From Alicyclobacillus fastidiosus (GTDB lineage Bacteria; Bacillota; Bacilli; Alicyclobacillales; Alicyclobacillaceae): a DNA stretch of 64,000 bases. The translations under genes and the position numbers were made by a program. The DNA is taken from positions 3,834,501 through 3,898,500 of the forward strand of contig NZ_CP104067.1 of NCBI RefSeq assembly GCF_026651875.1, written 5' to 3'. The notes under the pieces were generated by a model. The model saw only the letters and a program-made list of their open reading frames with translations. It searched no databases and was not told where the DNA came from. Below, in pieces: positions 1 through 9,390 of the stretch (within the stretch, counting starts at the first letter, position 1; every line of letters starts with the position of its first letter).

Positions 1-1912
1 TATCGGCGGCCATCACGCCGACCAACCGCACATGCGGAAAGTCGAGGCCCTTTGCGATCATCTGAGTGCCGATGAGCACGTCCGCCTGCCGCTGTTCAAA
101 CTGCTCGACGATGTGCTTGAGCGACCCCTTTTTACGCGTCGTATCCACGTCCATGCGCAGGGCGCGAAGCTGTGGCCACGTCTCCTTCAAACTTTGCTCA
201 ATCTGCTCCGTCCCAATACCGAACGAGCGCAAGGCGCGTTCGCCACACGCCGGGCACTCAACAGGACTTTGCTCTTCGTAGCCGCAGTAGTGACACACCA
301 GCCGCATCCCATGCGCATCCCGATGCACAGTCAGGCTGATATCACAGTGCGGACAATGCATGCCCTCGCCACAGGCGCGACACAACATCGAAGAGGCAAA
401 ACCGCGCCGGTTGAGGAAGAGAATCACCTGCTGCCCCAGCGCGATGGTCTTCTCGATCTCGTCGGCCAGGCGATCGCTAAAAAGCGACTTGTTGCCCGCG
501 CGCAACTCGTCTCGCATGTCGATGATCTCGACCGCAGGCAGTGGCCGCTGATTCACCCGAATCGGCAACGTCACCATCCGGGCCTGCCCGTGCTCAGCCA
601 GGTAGAGCGCCTGAAGGGACGGCGTCGCAGAGCCGAATACCGTCAACGCGCCGAACGACGAAGCGCGCTCTAACGCGACGTCGCGCGCATCGTAGTGCGG
701 CGCTTCCTCTTGTTTATAGGAAGGTTCGTGTTCCTCGTCGACGATGAGGAGTCCTAAGTTTTGCACGGGGGCAAAAACAGCCGACCTCGCCCCGATTACG
801 ATCGAGGCTTCCCCGCGTAAGATGCGGCCCCATTCGTCTCTTCGCTCGCCGAGCGTCAGCGCCGAGTGCAGTACCGCGATGCGCTCGCCGAATCTGGCGT
901 AAAAACGGCCGACCATCTGCGGCGTGAGGGCGATTTCCGGCACGAGGACGATGGCCGACAACCCCCGCGCAAGGACGTCTTCTATCGAGCGGATATAGAC
1001 TTCGGTCTTGCCGCTCCCGGTGACCCCGTGAAGGATGACGGTGCGGGCCGTACCCGCATCGAGTTGCTCGCGGATGTGCGCGAGTGCCCGAGCTTGGCTT
1101 TCCGTCAGTTCCGGCGGCGCAGCGACCTTCTGCTTTGCCCACTTCAATCGCGATTTGGGGCGAACCTGTTCGATGAGCCACCCCTCTCGAACGAGCGCCT
1201 CGACCGTGTCTCGGCTGAACTCAGACCGCTTCCACTCGATTTCTTCCGCACGCGCCAAGGCCTCGAGCAACCGAGCCTGTTTTGACGCGCGTTTTCGCCG
1301 AACCTCCGCCGCGGCCTGCAATTCCTGTGCCGGGCGTTGGCGCACGAGCCACGATACCTCGAAGGCTTGCACCTCTTCCTTGACGATGAGGCGCCGCCGG
1401 AGATAGCCAGCCTTCTCCCAGGCTGCCACTTGCGCCCGCGCCGACTTCCCAAACTGGGCGAAGAGCGCGCGCTCCGTCGGCTTGTCCCGCGCAATCGAGC
1501 CCCACAGAGGCGTCGCCGTGATGTCGTCGGGCACCAGCGCCGTTTGTACAGGTTGAATGACGATATCGCCCTTCACCCGAAATGCACCTGGCAAGATGGC
1601 CGTTATTGCATCGTACATCGTGCAGGCGTACCGCTCGCACAGCCAGCTCGCCAAACTGCACTGCTCAGGTGTGAGGACCGGTTGGTCGTCGACGAGATCG
1701 AGAATGGGCTTGACCTTCTCCCCGATTGCCACTTTGTGATGCACCTGCCAAATGACGCCCGACTTGAACTGGTGGCCAAACGACACAAATACGCGCTGGC
1801 CCACCTCGACGGACTGGGCCAGCTCGCTTTGAACGCTGTAGTCAAACGGTTTGTCCAGAAACAGGCCCGGGGAATCAATGAACACACTGACCACGGTACC
1901 GACTTGACTCAT
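1..1912 (-). CDS. priA: Primosomal replication-restart helicase PriA, 3' end cut by window edge
   Basis: PriA reloads the replicative helicase at stalled forks. It is a 3'-5' superfamily 2 DNA helicase with a zinc-binding insert. The reading frame starts at ATG 1912 and stays open for 637 codons to the window edge, so roughly the last 170 residues of a usual ~800-residue protein are missing. Visible landmarks are the Walker A motif GVTGSGKTE (lysine 302), the Walker B DEEH at 392-395, GSATPS, and paired CxxC zinc ligands (CHYCG, CPACG) around residues 515-560. The ATG overlaps the stop of coaBC in an ATGA junction, so the two genes are translationally coupled. The order coaBC-priA is the usual Firmicute order. 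Confidence 0.96.
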   Translation of the reverse strand, partial: MSQVGTVVSVFIDSPGLFLDKPFDYSVQSELAQSVEVGQRVFVSFGHQFKSGVIWQVHHKVAIGEKVKPILDLVDDQPVLTPEQCSLASWLCERYACTMYDAITAILPGAFRVKGDIVIQPVQTALVPDDITATPLWGSIARDKPTERALFAQFGKSARAQVAAWEKAGYLRRRLIVKEEVQAFEVSWLVRQRPAQELQAAAEVRRKRASKQARLLEALARAEEIEWKRSEFSRDTVEALVREGWLIEQVRPKSRLKWAKQKVAAPPELTESQARALAHIREQLDAGTARTVILHGVTGSGKTEVYIRSIEDVLARGLSAIVLVPEIALTPQMVGRFYARFGERIAVLHSALTLGERRDEWGRILRGEASIVIGARSAVFAPVQNLGLLIVDEEHEPSYKQEEAPHYDARDVALERASSFGALTVFGSATPSLQALYLAEHGQARMVTLPIRVNQRPLPAVEIIDMRDELRAGNKSLFSDRLADEIEKTIALGQQVILFLNRRGFASSMLCRACGEGMHCPHCDISLTVHRDAHGMRLVCHYCGYEEQSPVECPACGERALRSFGIGTEQIEQSLKETWPQLRALRMDVDTTRKKGSLKHIVEQFEQRQADVLIGTQMIAKGLDFPHVRLVGVMAAD

Positions 1913-3126
1913 CCGGTCCGTTCTCCATCCACGCTGTTGCGAAGCGCCTTGACCCGCGTCAATATCCGATCCGCCACGCTCGACTTGGCCATCATTGGCA
2001 ACGTGTCGACGTCCCCTGTTCGGGAGATGACGACAACTTGGTTGGTGTCGACATCAAATCCAGCGCCGGGCTGGCTGACGTCGTTCACGATGATCATGTC
2101 GAGGCCCTTGGACTCTAACTTGCGCCTGCCAAAACTGAGTGCGTCGCGAGTTTCAGCGGCAAACCCGACAATCGTTTGGCCCTCGCGACGGGAGCGACTG
2201 ACGGTCGCAAGAATGTCCGGCGTCTCCTCGAGTGCCAGTTCCGGCAACCCGTCCGATTTCTTCCACTTGTGACCAAACACCTGTACCGGCCGGTAGTCCG
2301 CAGGCGCAGCGGCCGCTATCAACACGTCCGCGTCGGCCATCGCCTCTTGTACCCCGCGCAGCATCTGTTCGGTGCTGCGAATGTGAACCATCTTCGCCCC
2401 AGGTACCGGGTTCAAGTGCGTCGGGCCGGAGACGAGCGTCACTTTGGCCCCTCTCGATATCGCCTGCGCCGCGAGGGCGTACCCCATTTTGCCGCTCGAG
2501 CGATTGGTGAGAAACCGAACTGGGTCGATGTCTTCCACCGTGGGTCCTGCCGTGATCACGAAGTGGAGACCTTCGAGGTCTTGCTGCTCCTCGAGCAGGG
2601 CTTTAATCACCGACACGATGTCCTCGGGTTCCGGCATCCGGCCCTTGCCGGTATACCCACAGGCGAGCGGCCCTTCGCCCGGGTCCATGACGATCACGCC
2701 GCGATCGCGCAAAATCTGTAAATTCTCCTGGACAGCAGGATGATCATACATGTGGACGTTCATGGCCGGGGCCACGACCGTCCGGCACGTGGCCGCCAGC
2801 GCTGTCGTCGTCACCATATCGTCTGCCAACCCGTGAGCTAACTTAGCGATGAGATTGGCGGTGGCTGGCGCTATCACGTACAACTTCGCCCGATCCGCCA
2901 CGGCGATATGCGCAATTTCCGACGGATTCGGCTCCGCAAACGTGTCGAAGATCACCGGGTGCTTCGTCAAGGCCTGTAGCGTCAGCGGCTGAATGAACCG
3001 CGTCGCGTGCTCGGTCATCAAAGCCTGCACGTCGAACCCGTTCTTCACCAGCAGCGAACATAGAGACGCTGATTTATAGGCGGCAATTCCGCCGCCGACT
3101 CCGACCAAGATGGACTTCTGTTCCAT
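1909..3126 (-). CDS. coaBC: Bifunctional CoaBC (phosphopantothenoylcysteine decarboxylase / phosphopantothenate-cysteine ligase)
   Basis: This enzyme carries out two successive steps of coenzyme A synthesis in the cytoplasm. The N-terminal flavoprotein half (CoaC, residues ~1-190) has the nucleotide fold start GVGGGIAAYK, the PAMN motif and the substrate-clamp segment ACGYTGKGRMPEP with its cysteine. The C-terminal half (CoaB) shows ITAGPTVEDIDPVRF, NRSSGKMG and the NDVS segment. At 405 residues it is the usual full length. ATG 3126 is preceded by a strong GGGAGGGCGG ribosome site. It lies 82 bases downstream of rpoZ and overlaps priA by 4 bases, so rpoZ-coaBC-priA is probably one transcript. 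Confidence 0.97.
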   Translation of the reverse strand: MEQKSILVGVGGGIAAYKSASLCSLLVKNGFDVQALMTEHATRFIQPLTLQALTKHPVIFDTFAEPNPSEIAHIAVADRAKLYVIAPATANLIAKLAHGLADDMVTTTALAATCRTVVAPAMNVHMYDHPAVQENLQILRDRGVIVMDPGEGPLACGYTGKGRMPEPEDIVSVIKALLEEQQDLEGLHFVITAGPTVEDIDPVRFLTNRSSGKMGYALAAQAISRGAKVTLVSGPTHLNPVPGAKMVHIRSTEQMLRGVQEAMADADVLIAAAAPADYRPVQVFGHKWKKSDGLPELALEETPDILATVSRSRREGQTIVGFAAETRDALSFGRRKLESKGLDMIIVNDVSQPGAGFDVDTNQVVVISRTGDVDTLPMMAKSSVADRILTRVKALRNSVDGERTG

Positions 3127-3208
3127 ACAACCGCCCTCCCGTTCCGACTTTCACGCAAGAAAGGCAGAACAACCGCTTGGCTGCTCTGCCCAGGTAGCAT
3201 ATGTAGGC

Positions 3209-3418
3209 TTACGCCTCTTCTTGCTTGACTTTATTGGTGGTCGTGACGTCTCCGTTGTAAATCTCCCACAGCGCCCGGCTGACGTTGCGAGTAGTCGACG
3301 AGCCGACCTGATTCATGTTCTCCTTCTGCAATTTGCGCGCGCGTTTTGCCGTTACGACGACCAACGCGTATTTGCTGTCCGTCAGGTCGATCAACTTGTC
3401 AATCGAAGGATACAACAT
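3209..3418 (-). CDS. rpoZ: RNA polymerase omega subunit
   Basis: The omega subunit helps assemble the beta' subunit into RNA polymerase. The 69-residue product begins MLYPSID, contains the conserved [15 protein letters not shown] region, and ends in an acidic/lysine tail, as expected. I prefer ATG 3418 to the GTG three codons upstream because GAGG lies 8 bases before it. In Bacillus, remA and gmk sit between yloC and rpoZ. Here the 119 bases between yicC and rpoZ hold neither. They do contain a minus-strand extended -10 (TGG TACAAT, 3491-3496), which may start transcription of rpoZ-coaBC-priA. Confidence 0.93.
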   Translation of the reverse strand: MLYPSIDKLIDLTDSKYALVVVTAKRARKLQKENMNQVGSSTTRNVSRALWEIYNGDVTTTNKVKQEEA

Positions 3419-3537
3419 ATTCTTCACCTCAAGTGTGTCGTTCTCTCAATCATCGTGGTACGTGAAAAGTGCAGTGCTTCCCGAATCATCATTGTACCAC
3501 GTTTTCGCTCGTAAGAAAGCGAAAAACCTGTATGATC

Positions 3538-4413
3538 TCATTCTACGTTTTGCACTTGTTCCCGCAACTGTTCGACAAGGACTTTCATTTCGACGACCGC
3601 AGCCGCAATTTTGGCGTCAGCCGCCTTCGCCCCAATGGTATTCACCTCGCGGTGCATCTCCTGAACGACGAAGTCGAGTCGCCGTCCCACTGGACCAGAT
3701 TGCGAAATCGTGTCCCGAAACGCCTCGATGTGGCTTGCTAACCGGACGATTTCCTCGTCTACCGCACTCCGATCAACAAGCAACACGACTTCTTGAGCAA
3801 TTCGCTCGGGCTCGACCTCGACGTGCAGTTGTGCCAACCTCGCCTGTAACTGCAGGTGCTTGTTGGCGACCGCTTCCCTGTCGTGGCGGCGAACCAGTGA
3901 CAGCTGCTCCTCCAACTGACCCAATTTCTCCCGAAAGCTCGCTTCCAGTCGACTGCCCTCGCGTGTACGCATGTCCACTAACTTCAAGGCGGCTTCCCTC
4001 AGACACGTAAGTACCACATCCTGAACCTCGTCGAGCGCTGTGCTCTGCGGCACGACCTGAACCACGTCCGGAAACTTCAACCAGTCACGAACAGTATGGG
4101 CCTCGATGTCCTTTCCAAAACGTCGGAGGAGGTTTTGTTCGGCCTCGATGAGGCCATCGAGGAGCTTCCAGTTCACGACGACGTCCGCCGTCTGCCCTAT
4201 CCACTCCAAATTCAGAAACACGTCTACCCGCCCGCGACGGACATGCCGCGCGAGCTCTTGCCGGCTGATATCCTCGAGTGCCAGCCACTCCCTCGGAACG
4301 CGAATGTGAAATTCGGCGAACCGGTGGTTTACCGTTTTCATCTCTACGGAGACGCGAACCTGGTCGTTCGCACAAGTCATTTGTCCGTACCCGGTCATAC
4401 TTCGTAAAGACAT
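3538..4413 (-). CDS. yloC: YicC/YloC-family endoribonuclease
   Basis: Family members are conserved endoribonucleases; the function of E. coli YicC in RNA turnover is the published reference. The 291-residue product opens MSLRSMTGYGQ, the family signature, then KTVNHRF and RGRVDVFLN in the N-terminal domain. The conserved C-terminal domain ends GRRLDFVVQEMHREVNTIGAK. The frame is open 47 codons further upstream, but ATG 4413 has GGAGG 7 bases before it and gives the family N-terminus. It sits between the Ca2+ ATPase and rpoZ, as in the Bacillus yloB-yloC order. A good sigma-A promoter lies 35 bases upstream. Confidence 0.94.
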   Translation of the reverse strand: MSLRSMTGYGQMTCANDQVRVSVEMKTVNHRFAEFHIRVPREWLALEDISRQELARHVRRGRVDVFLNLEWIGQTADVVVNWKLLDGLIEAEQNLLRRFGKDIEAHTVRDWLKFPDVVQVVPQSTALDEVQDVVLTCLREAALKLVDMRTREGSRLEASFREKLGQLEEQLSLVRRHDREAVANKHLQLQARLAQLHVEVEPERIAQEVVLLVDRSAVDEEIVRLASHIEAFRDTISQSGPVGRRLDFVVQEMHREVNTIGAKAADAKIAAAVVEMKVLVEQLREQVQNVE

Positions 4414-4447
4414 CGCATTGCCTCCAGGCTGCCACGTGATTGACGTC

Positions 4448-4476
4448 ATTGTACGATGTTTGTGGGCACCGTACAA
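4448..4476 (-). promoter_or_regulatory. Sigma-A promoter of yloC
   Basis: On the minus strand, TTGTAC (4476-4471) and TACAAT (4453-4448) are separated by exactly 17 bases and point into yloC, 35 bases before its start codon. The -10 matches consensus at 5 of 6 positions and the -35 at 3 of 6. Confidence 0.55.
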
Positions 4477-4579
4477 CATTGCCTCCCTCATCCCGCCACA
4501 CCGCGTGGCTTTCAGGGAAGCCCTCGGTGTATGCTGGCTCGTCCCGGGTGTCACTCGGTTGCGGCGCCTTGATCAAAGA

Positions 4580-4619
4580 GACGGGCTGGTCCGCGGCATT
4601 CGCCCCGAATCAGCCCGTC
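4580..4619 (-). terminator. Possible terminator of the Ca2+ ATPase gene
   Basis: GACGGGCTG and CAGCCCGTC form a perfect 9-bp stem 45 bases past the ATPase stop, with a smaller TTCG/CGAA hairpin inside the 22-base loop. On the minus strand the stem is followed by TCTTTGATC rather than a clean T run, so termination strength is uncertain. Confidence 0.4.
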
Positions 4620-4663
4620 ATCCCTTTGGATTTTCACGACCAGACGAAGTATCCAGTCAACCG

Positions 4664-7372
4664 TCAGACGCCCTGCGTCGAAGCCTTCGGGCGAAGCGCG
4701 TTGCGACCGATGCGGCGGATGGAGAGGGCGAACGTCGGGATGGCTGCCAGGATGAGAACGAGAATCCAATCCGTGGCGCTAAGCGGTTCCGTGTGGAACG
4801 CGACCGCGAGCTTCGGTACGTAAATGGTTAATAGGAACAATCCGACCGAGGACAGCACGGCCAGGATGAGCCACAGGTTTCCGAAGATGTTCCGCTTCAT
4901 GATGCCGCCCTCGAGGCTCCGACAATCGAAGACGAGAATCAACTGTGACATCGTGAGTGTGGCATAGGCCATCGTCTGTGCGTGTTGCAGACTGGACGAA
5001 CGCAGTGACCAGACGAACACAGCCAGCGTCACCAGTCCGATGAGGATGCCGCGGGAGAGGATCTTCACGCCCATCCCCTTGGCGAAGATGCCCTCGCGGA
5101 CGTTGCGCGGGCGGCGATGCATGATGTCGTCCTCCGGCGGATCGATACCGAGGGCGATGGCCGGCAAGCCGTCGGTCACGAGGTTCACCCAGAGAATCTG
5201 AATCGGTGCCAAGGGCAGGGAAAAACCAAGCAGCATCGCGAGGAACATCGTCACGATTTCGCCGACGTTGGAAGCCAACAGGTAGCGAATGAATTTCTTG
5301 ATGTTGTCGTAGATACCGCGACCTTCCTCGACAGCCGATACAATCGTCGCGAAATTGTCGTCGGCCAGCACGAGGCTGGACGCCTCCTTGGCCACGTCGG
5401 TGCCGGTGAGCCCCATCGCAATCCCGATGTCCGCCTGTTTGATGGCGGGTGCGTCGTTCACTCCGTCCCCCGTCATCGCGACGACGTGCTCGCGCGCTTG
5501 CAGAGCGCGAACGATGCGAAGCTTGTGCTCTGGCGTCACGCGGGCAAATACGAAGACGTCGTCCACGGCCGTTTCCAGTTCGCGGTCGTCCATCGTGTTC
5601 AACTCGGCGCCCGTGAGAACCCGGCCATTATCCGCGAGGATGGTCAGTTCGGCGGCGATGGCTGTCGCAGTCAATTGGTGGTCACCGGTGATCATGACGG
5701 TGCGAATGCCTGCCTCGCGCGCCACTTCAATCGCTTGGCGGGCGTTTTCGCGAGGCGGATCGATCATGCCGCAGAGCCCGACGAACACCAATTCGCTTTC
5801 CCAGTCGGGCGCGCGCCTGGCCGATTCCACGCTCTTGAATCTGCGGTAGCCAAACGCGAGGTTGCGAAGCGCTTGAGCGGCCATCTCCTGATTGGCGCCG
5901 AGGATCTGTTTGCGGGTCGTCTGCGAGATCACCTCTTCGCGCCCGGAGAGAAGGACGCGTTCACAGCGATCTAGGAGGACGTCCGGAGCGCCTTTGACAA
6001 ATACGAACACGTCATGGCCAGACTGAACCAGGACGGACATCAGTTTCCGGTCGGAGTCGAACGGCAGTTCGTCAATTCGCTTGTACACCGACTCGGGTTC
6101 AGCAAACCCAGCCTTGCGTGCCAAGACGAGCAGTGCCCCCTCCGTAGGGTCGCCCTGAACGGTGTAATCCGTGCGTCCGTCGACCTCCTTTTGAATCATC
6201 GACGAATTGTTACACGTCCCAGCGATTTCGACCAAGCTCTTGAGCGCCGCCCGACGGCTCGGGTCGACCTTGCGTTCGCCGAACAGGAATTCCCCTTCCG
6301 GGTCGTAGCCTGATCCGGTCACCGAGAACCACGCCCCATCGGCGAATATGCGCTGTACGGTCATGCGGTTTTGCGTGAGTGTCCCCGTCTTGTCGGAACA
6401 GATCACCGTCGCACACCCAAGCGTCTCGACAGATGGGAGTTTGCGCACAATCGCATTGCGCCGAATCATGCGCTGCACACCGAGCGCGAGCGCGATGGTG
6501 ACGATGGCCGGCAGCCCTTCGGGAATCGCGGCGACCGCCAAGCTGACGCCGGCGAGAAACATCTCATAGATCTCGTGCCCGTGCAGAACGCCGGCGATGA
6601 CGACGAGCACCGTGATGCCGATGGAGATCCAGACGAGCATCTTGCCCAGCTGGTCGAGCCGCTGTTGCAACGGCGTGTCCATGTCCTCCGACTGTTGAAT
6701 GAGGTCCGCGATTTTCCCCATTTCCGTCCCCATGCCGGTGGCCGTAACGACGACCTCCGCCTTGCCCCGCGTCACCATCGTCCCCATGTAAACCATGTTG
6801 ATGCGGTCACCCAAATTGCTGTCGGCGTCGATTTTCGCACTCGCGTCCTTGCTCGACGGCACTGATTCACCAGTCAAGGCAGACTCTTCCACGTCGAATA
6901 CCGTAGATTTCAAGATGCGACCGTCTGCCGGTACTCTGTCTCCGTCTTCCAGGAGGATCACATCCCCTGGGACCAACTCCTTCGCGGGCACGGCTGTGAC
7001 TACGCCGTCGCGGCGCACGTGTGCCATCGGGGCAGTCAGTTCCTTCAACGCGGACAGAGACTTTTCTGCGCGAACCTCCTGAATGAAACCGAGGATGCCG
7101 TTAAGAAAAATGATGGCAACTATCGTGATGGCATCTGTAAACTCGCCAAGCAGCCCTGAGATCAGCGTGGCAGCAAGTAATACGATGATCATGAAGTCGC
7201 GAAACTGATTTAGAAATACCGTGAGCAAAGAGACTTTGGTGCCTTCGCTCAGTTGGTTCAGGCCATGGACCTTCCGTCGTTCTTCTACATGAGTAGAGGA
7301 AAGACCGGCCTCCGAACTCTCAAGGGCCGATAGGCAATCGGCCGATGTCAGCGCATGCCAGTTCTGTTCCAC
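4664..7372 (-). CDS. yloB: P-type Ca2+-transporting ATPase (SERCA-like, YloB-type)
   Basis: This is a membrane ion pump that exports Ca2+ at the cost of ATP. The ~902-residue protein carries the actuator loop TGES, the phosphorylated aspartate in DKTGTLTQN (about residue 327), and the hinge [11 protein letters not shown]. Calcium-binding residues seen in SERCA pumps are conserved: the M4 segment AAIPEGLP, glutamate in M5 (NVGEIV), and NLVTDG in M6, which supports Ca2+ over other ions. The frame opens at GTG 7381, but GTG 7372 has AAGGGG 8 bases upstream and is preferred. It is divergent from rqcH and upstream of yloC, the same arrangement as B. subtilis yloA/yloB/yloC, where YloB is linked to spore development. 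Confidence 0.94.
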   Translation of the reverse strand: MEQNWHALTSADCLSALESSEAGLSSTHVEERRKVHGLNQLSEGTKVSLLTVFLNQFRDFMIIVLLAATLISGLLGEFTDAITIVAIIFLNGILGFIQEVRAEKSLSALKELTAPMAHVRRDGVVTAVPAKELVPGDVILLEDGDRVPADGRILKSTVFDVEESALTGESVPSSKDASAKIDADSNLGDRINMVYMGTMVTRGKAEVVVTATGMGTEMGKIADLIQQSEDMDTPLQQRLDQLGKMLVWISIGITVLVVIAGVLHGHEIYEMFLAGVSLAVAAIPEGLPAIVTIALALGVQRMIRRNAIVRKLPSVETLGCATVICSDKTGTLTQNRMTVQRIFADGAWFSVTGSGYDPEGEFLFGERKVDPSRRAALKSLVEIAGTCNNSSMIQKEVDGRTDYTVQGDPTEGALLVLARKAGFAEPESVYKRIDELPFDSDRKLMSVLVQSGHDVFVFVKGAPDVLLDRCERVLLSGREEVISQTTRKQILGANQEMAAQALRNLAFGYRRFKSVESARRAPDWESELVFVGLCGMIDPPRENARQAIEVAREAGIRTVMITGDHQLTATAIAAELTILADNGRVLTGAELNTMDDRELETAVDDVFVFARVTPEHKLRIVRALQAREHVVAMTGDGVNDAPAIKQADIGIAMGLTGTDVAKEASSLVLADDNFATIVSAVEEGRGIYDNIKKFIRYLLASNVGEIVTMFLAMLLGFSLPLAPIQILWVNLVTDGLPAIALGIDPPEDDIMHRRPRNVREGIFAKGMGVKILSRGILIGLVTLAVFVWSLRSSSLQHAQTMAYATLTMSQLILVFDCRSLEGGIMKRNIFGNLWLILAVLSSVGLFLLTIYVPKLAVAFHTEPLSATDWILVLILAAIPTFALSIRRIGRNALRPKASTQGV

Positions 7373-7462
7373 TGGAGCCACCCCTTCATGAACTTGTCTC
7401 GTAATTTCTATGCTTGTCTGCCGAGGTTCATGTCCAAGGAAAGAGACGAGCTGTGGCGTATT

Positions 7463-7492
7463 TGCCGAACACTTCGCTCTCCCGATATACTG
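7463..7492 (+). promoter_or_regulatory. Likely sigma-A promoter of rqcH
   Basis: TTGCCG (7463-7468) and TATACT (7487-7492) are 18 bases apart, about 90 bases before the rqcH start. The -10 matches 5 of 6 consensus positions; the -35 is weak beyond TTG. Confidence 0.45.
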
Positions 7493-7581
7493 GCGGTAGA
7501 TGCTGACGACAAAGATTAAAGCGATTGCACAGACCGATTCGGTACAGCGGTCGTGATCGTATACAAAGGAGCGACAAAGCC

Positions 7582-9390
7582 ATGGACGGACTCACCATGC
7601 GACGCTTGGCGCTCGAATTACATGAGCAGCTAGCAGGAAGTAAAATTGAGAAAATTTATCAGCCTGGGGAACGAGATCTGTTGTTCGCACTGCGGATGCC
7701 GGGCCGTCCGGCCGCCAGGTTGTTCATCTCCGCCCACAAACAATTCGCCCGCGTTCACCTGTTGCAGGACGAACGGCCGGAAAACCCAAAGGAACCCCCG
7801 ATGTTTTGCATGCTGGTGCGCAAGTACCTCGAGGGTGGACGCGTGGTGAACATTGCGCAGCGCGGCTGGGATAGAATCCTGGAGATTTCGATTGAGGCCA
7901 TCGACGAAGTGGGCGATCTGCGCACGTACGTGCTCGTCTGCGAGACGATGGGCCGCAATAGCAACATCATCCTCTGTCGGACGGACGACGAGGGGCAACG
8001 GCGAATAGTCGACTCCGTCGTCCGCGTCACCGAACACATGTCCCGCGTGCGCGAAGTGCTTCCCGGCGCGCCTTACGTGTTACCGCCGGCCCAGGACAAG
8101 TCGGACATTCGCGAACTTTCCGCAAGCGTCTTTGCGGGGCTGCAAACGGATGATCTGAGGGCGAAGGAAAATGAACACCTACTGCTCCGTCACGTCGCGG
8201 GCATCGGCCCCACCTCTGCGCGAGAAATATTGCATCGGGCGGCTGCAGAGACCGTTCATCACCTGCAATTCGACGCACCGACGGCCGTGTATCAAGTCGC
8301 TCGCCGACTCGTCGAGGCGGTCGAGGCTGGATCAGAATCCTCCACCGTATCCCTGGATGACATGGGCCGGGCGACAGAGTGTGAACCGTTCTTGCTCACC
8401 CATCGCCAGAATTACGCGCTGTGTCCGTCCATCAGCGAGGCGATTCGCCGTCGATTTGCGGACAACGGTGAAGTGCTCTACCACTCGCACCTGCAGGACG
8501 AATTGCGGCGGGTGGTCAGCGACCATCTGGACAAATTGCGCGGAAAGCTCGTCAAGCTAAAGCAATCGCTCGAGCAGAGCGCCGACGAGTCCCAGTATCG
8601 GATGAAGGCTGAACTCCTCACGGCGTTTGCCTATCAAATTGAAAAAGGACAGGCGCGCTGTACGCTTCCGAACTATTACGAGGACAATCAGCCCATCGCC
8701 ATCGATCTCGATCCATCGCTCGACGCCATCCAAAACGCCCAGCGATACTTCAAGCAAGCCACCAAGCGAAAGCGGGCGGCCCACGCTGTGGCCGAACAGC
8801 TGGAAGTTACGCAGATGGATATTCGATACTTGGAAAACGTCGAAGAGTCGCTTCGAGACGCAAGCCTAGAAAACCTGGAGCAAGTCCGCAGAGAGTTGAT
8901 CAGCCAAGGCTTTCTCCAAGAAAAGGCCCCGAAGCGCAAATCGAAGAACCAGCGCCAGAATGCGAAGTCGCCACAGCGCATCGAGAGCCGGCCTGACGCA
9001 TTCGTGTCGACAGACGGATTTTTGATTCGCGTCGGGCGCAACAACCTGCAAAATGACCGGCTGACATTCCGAACTAGCGACGGCCGCGACCTCTGGCTGC
9101 ACGTCAAAGACCAACCTGGGTCGCACGTCGTCATCCGCCGCGAAACGGCCGCAGAGATTCCCGAGTCGACCGTCGATGAAGCCGCACTGCTCGCGGCTTA
9201 CTTCAGCCGCGGCCGCGACTCGGCGACGGTGCCCGTCGACATCACCGAAGTCCGCCACATCTGGAAGCCGAATGGCGCTCGGCCGGGATTCGCACTGTAC
9301 GACAACCAGACGACGGTGTATGTCACGCCGGATCGGACGTTGTTAGAACCCATTCTCAGTCGGACCGCGTCATCCGTCTCCCAGACTTGA
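7582..9390 (+). CDS. rqcH: Ribosome quality-control factor RqcH (NFACT/FbpA family)
   Basis: RqcH binds obstructed 50S subunits and recruits alanyl-tRNA to add C-terminal alanine tails that mark stalled products for ClpXP or other proteases. The 602-residue product has an NFACT-N domain starting MDGLTMRRLALEL, then a coiled-coil arm (~300-430), and the NFACT-R domain (FVSTDGFLIRVGRNN, DLWLHVKDQPGSHVV). The DR pair needed for tRNA recruitment in B. subtilis RqcH is present in GWDRILE and falls exactly at D97/R98 with the start used here. ATG 7582 follows AAAGGAG by 10 bases. The 3' end overlaps the convergent DUF2254 gene by 21 bases. YlmH, another S4-domain protein linked to this pathway, is encoded at 25.2 kb. 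Confidence 0.95.
   Translation: MDGLTMRRLALELHEQLAGSKIEKIYQPGERDLLFALRMPGRPAARLFISAHKQFARVHLLQDERPENPKEPPMFCMLVRKYLEGGRVVNIAQRGWDRILEISIEAIDEVGDLRTYVLVCETMGRNSNIILCRTDDEGQRRIVDSVVRVTEHMSRVREVLPGAPYVLPPAQDKSDIRELSASVFAGLQTDDLRAKENEHLLLRHVAGIGPTSAREILHRAAAETVHHLQFDAPTAVYQVARRLVEAVEAGSESSTVSLDDMGRATECEPFLLTHRQNYALCPSISEAIRRRFADNGEVLYHSHLQDELRRVVSDHLDKLRGKLVKLKQSLEQSADESQYRMKAELLTAFAYQIEKGQARCTLPNYYEDNQPIAIDLDPSLDAIQNAQRYFKQATKRKRAAHAVAEQLEVTQMDIRYLENVEESLRDASLENLEQVRRELISQGFLQEKAPKRKSKNQRQNAKSPQRIESRPDAFVSTDGFLIRVGRNNLQNDRLTFRTSDGRDLWLHVKDQPGSHVVIRRETAAEIPESTVDEAALLAAYFSRGRDSATVPVDITEVRHIWKPNGARPGFALYDNQTTVYVTPDRTLLEPILSRTASSVSQT

Noticed and set aside
3501..3528. Hairpin TTTTCGCT/AGCGAAAA between yloC and rpoZ as a terminator
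   Set aside because: The stem is only 8 bp and AT-rich with no T run after it, and rpoZ probably needs transcription through or from this point.
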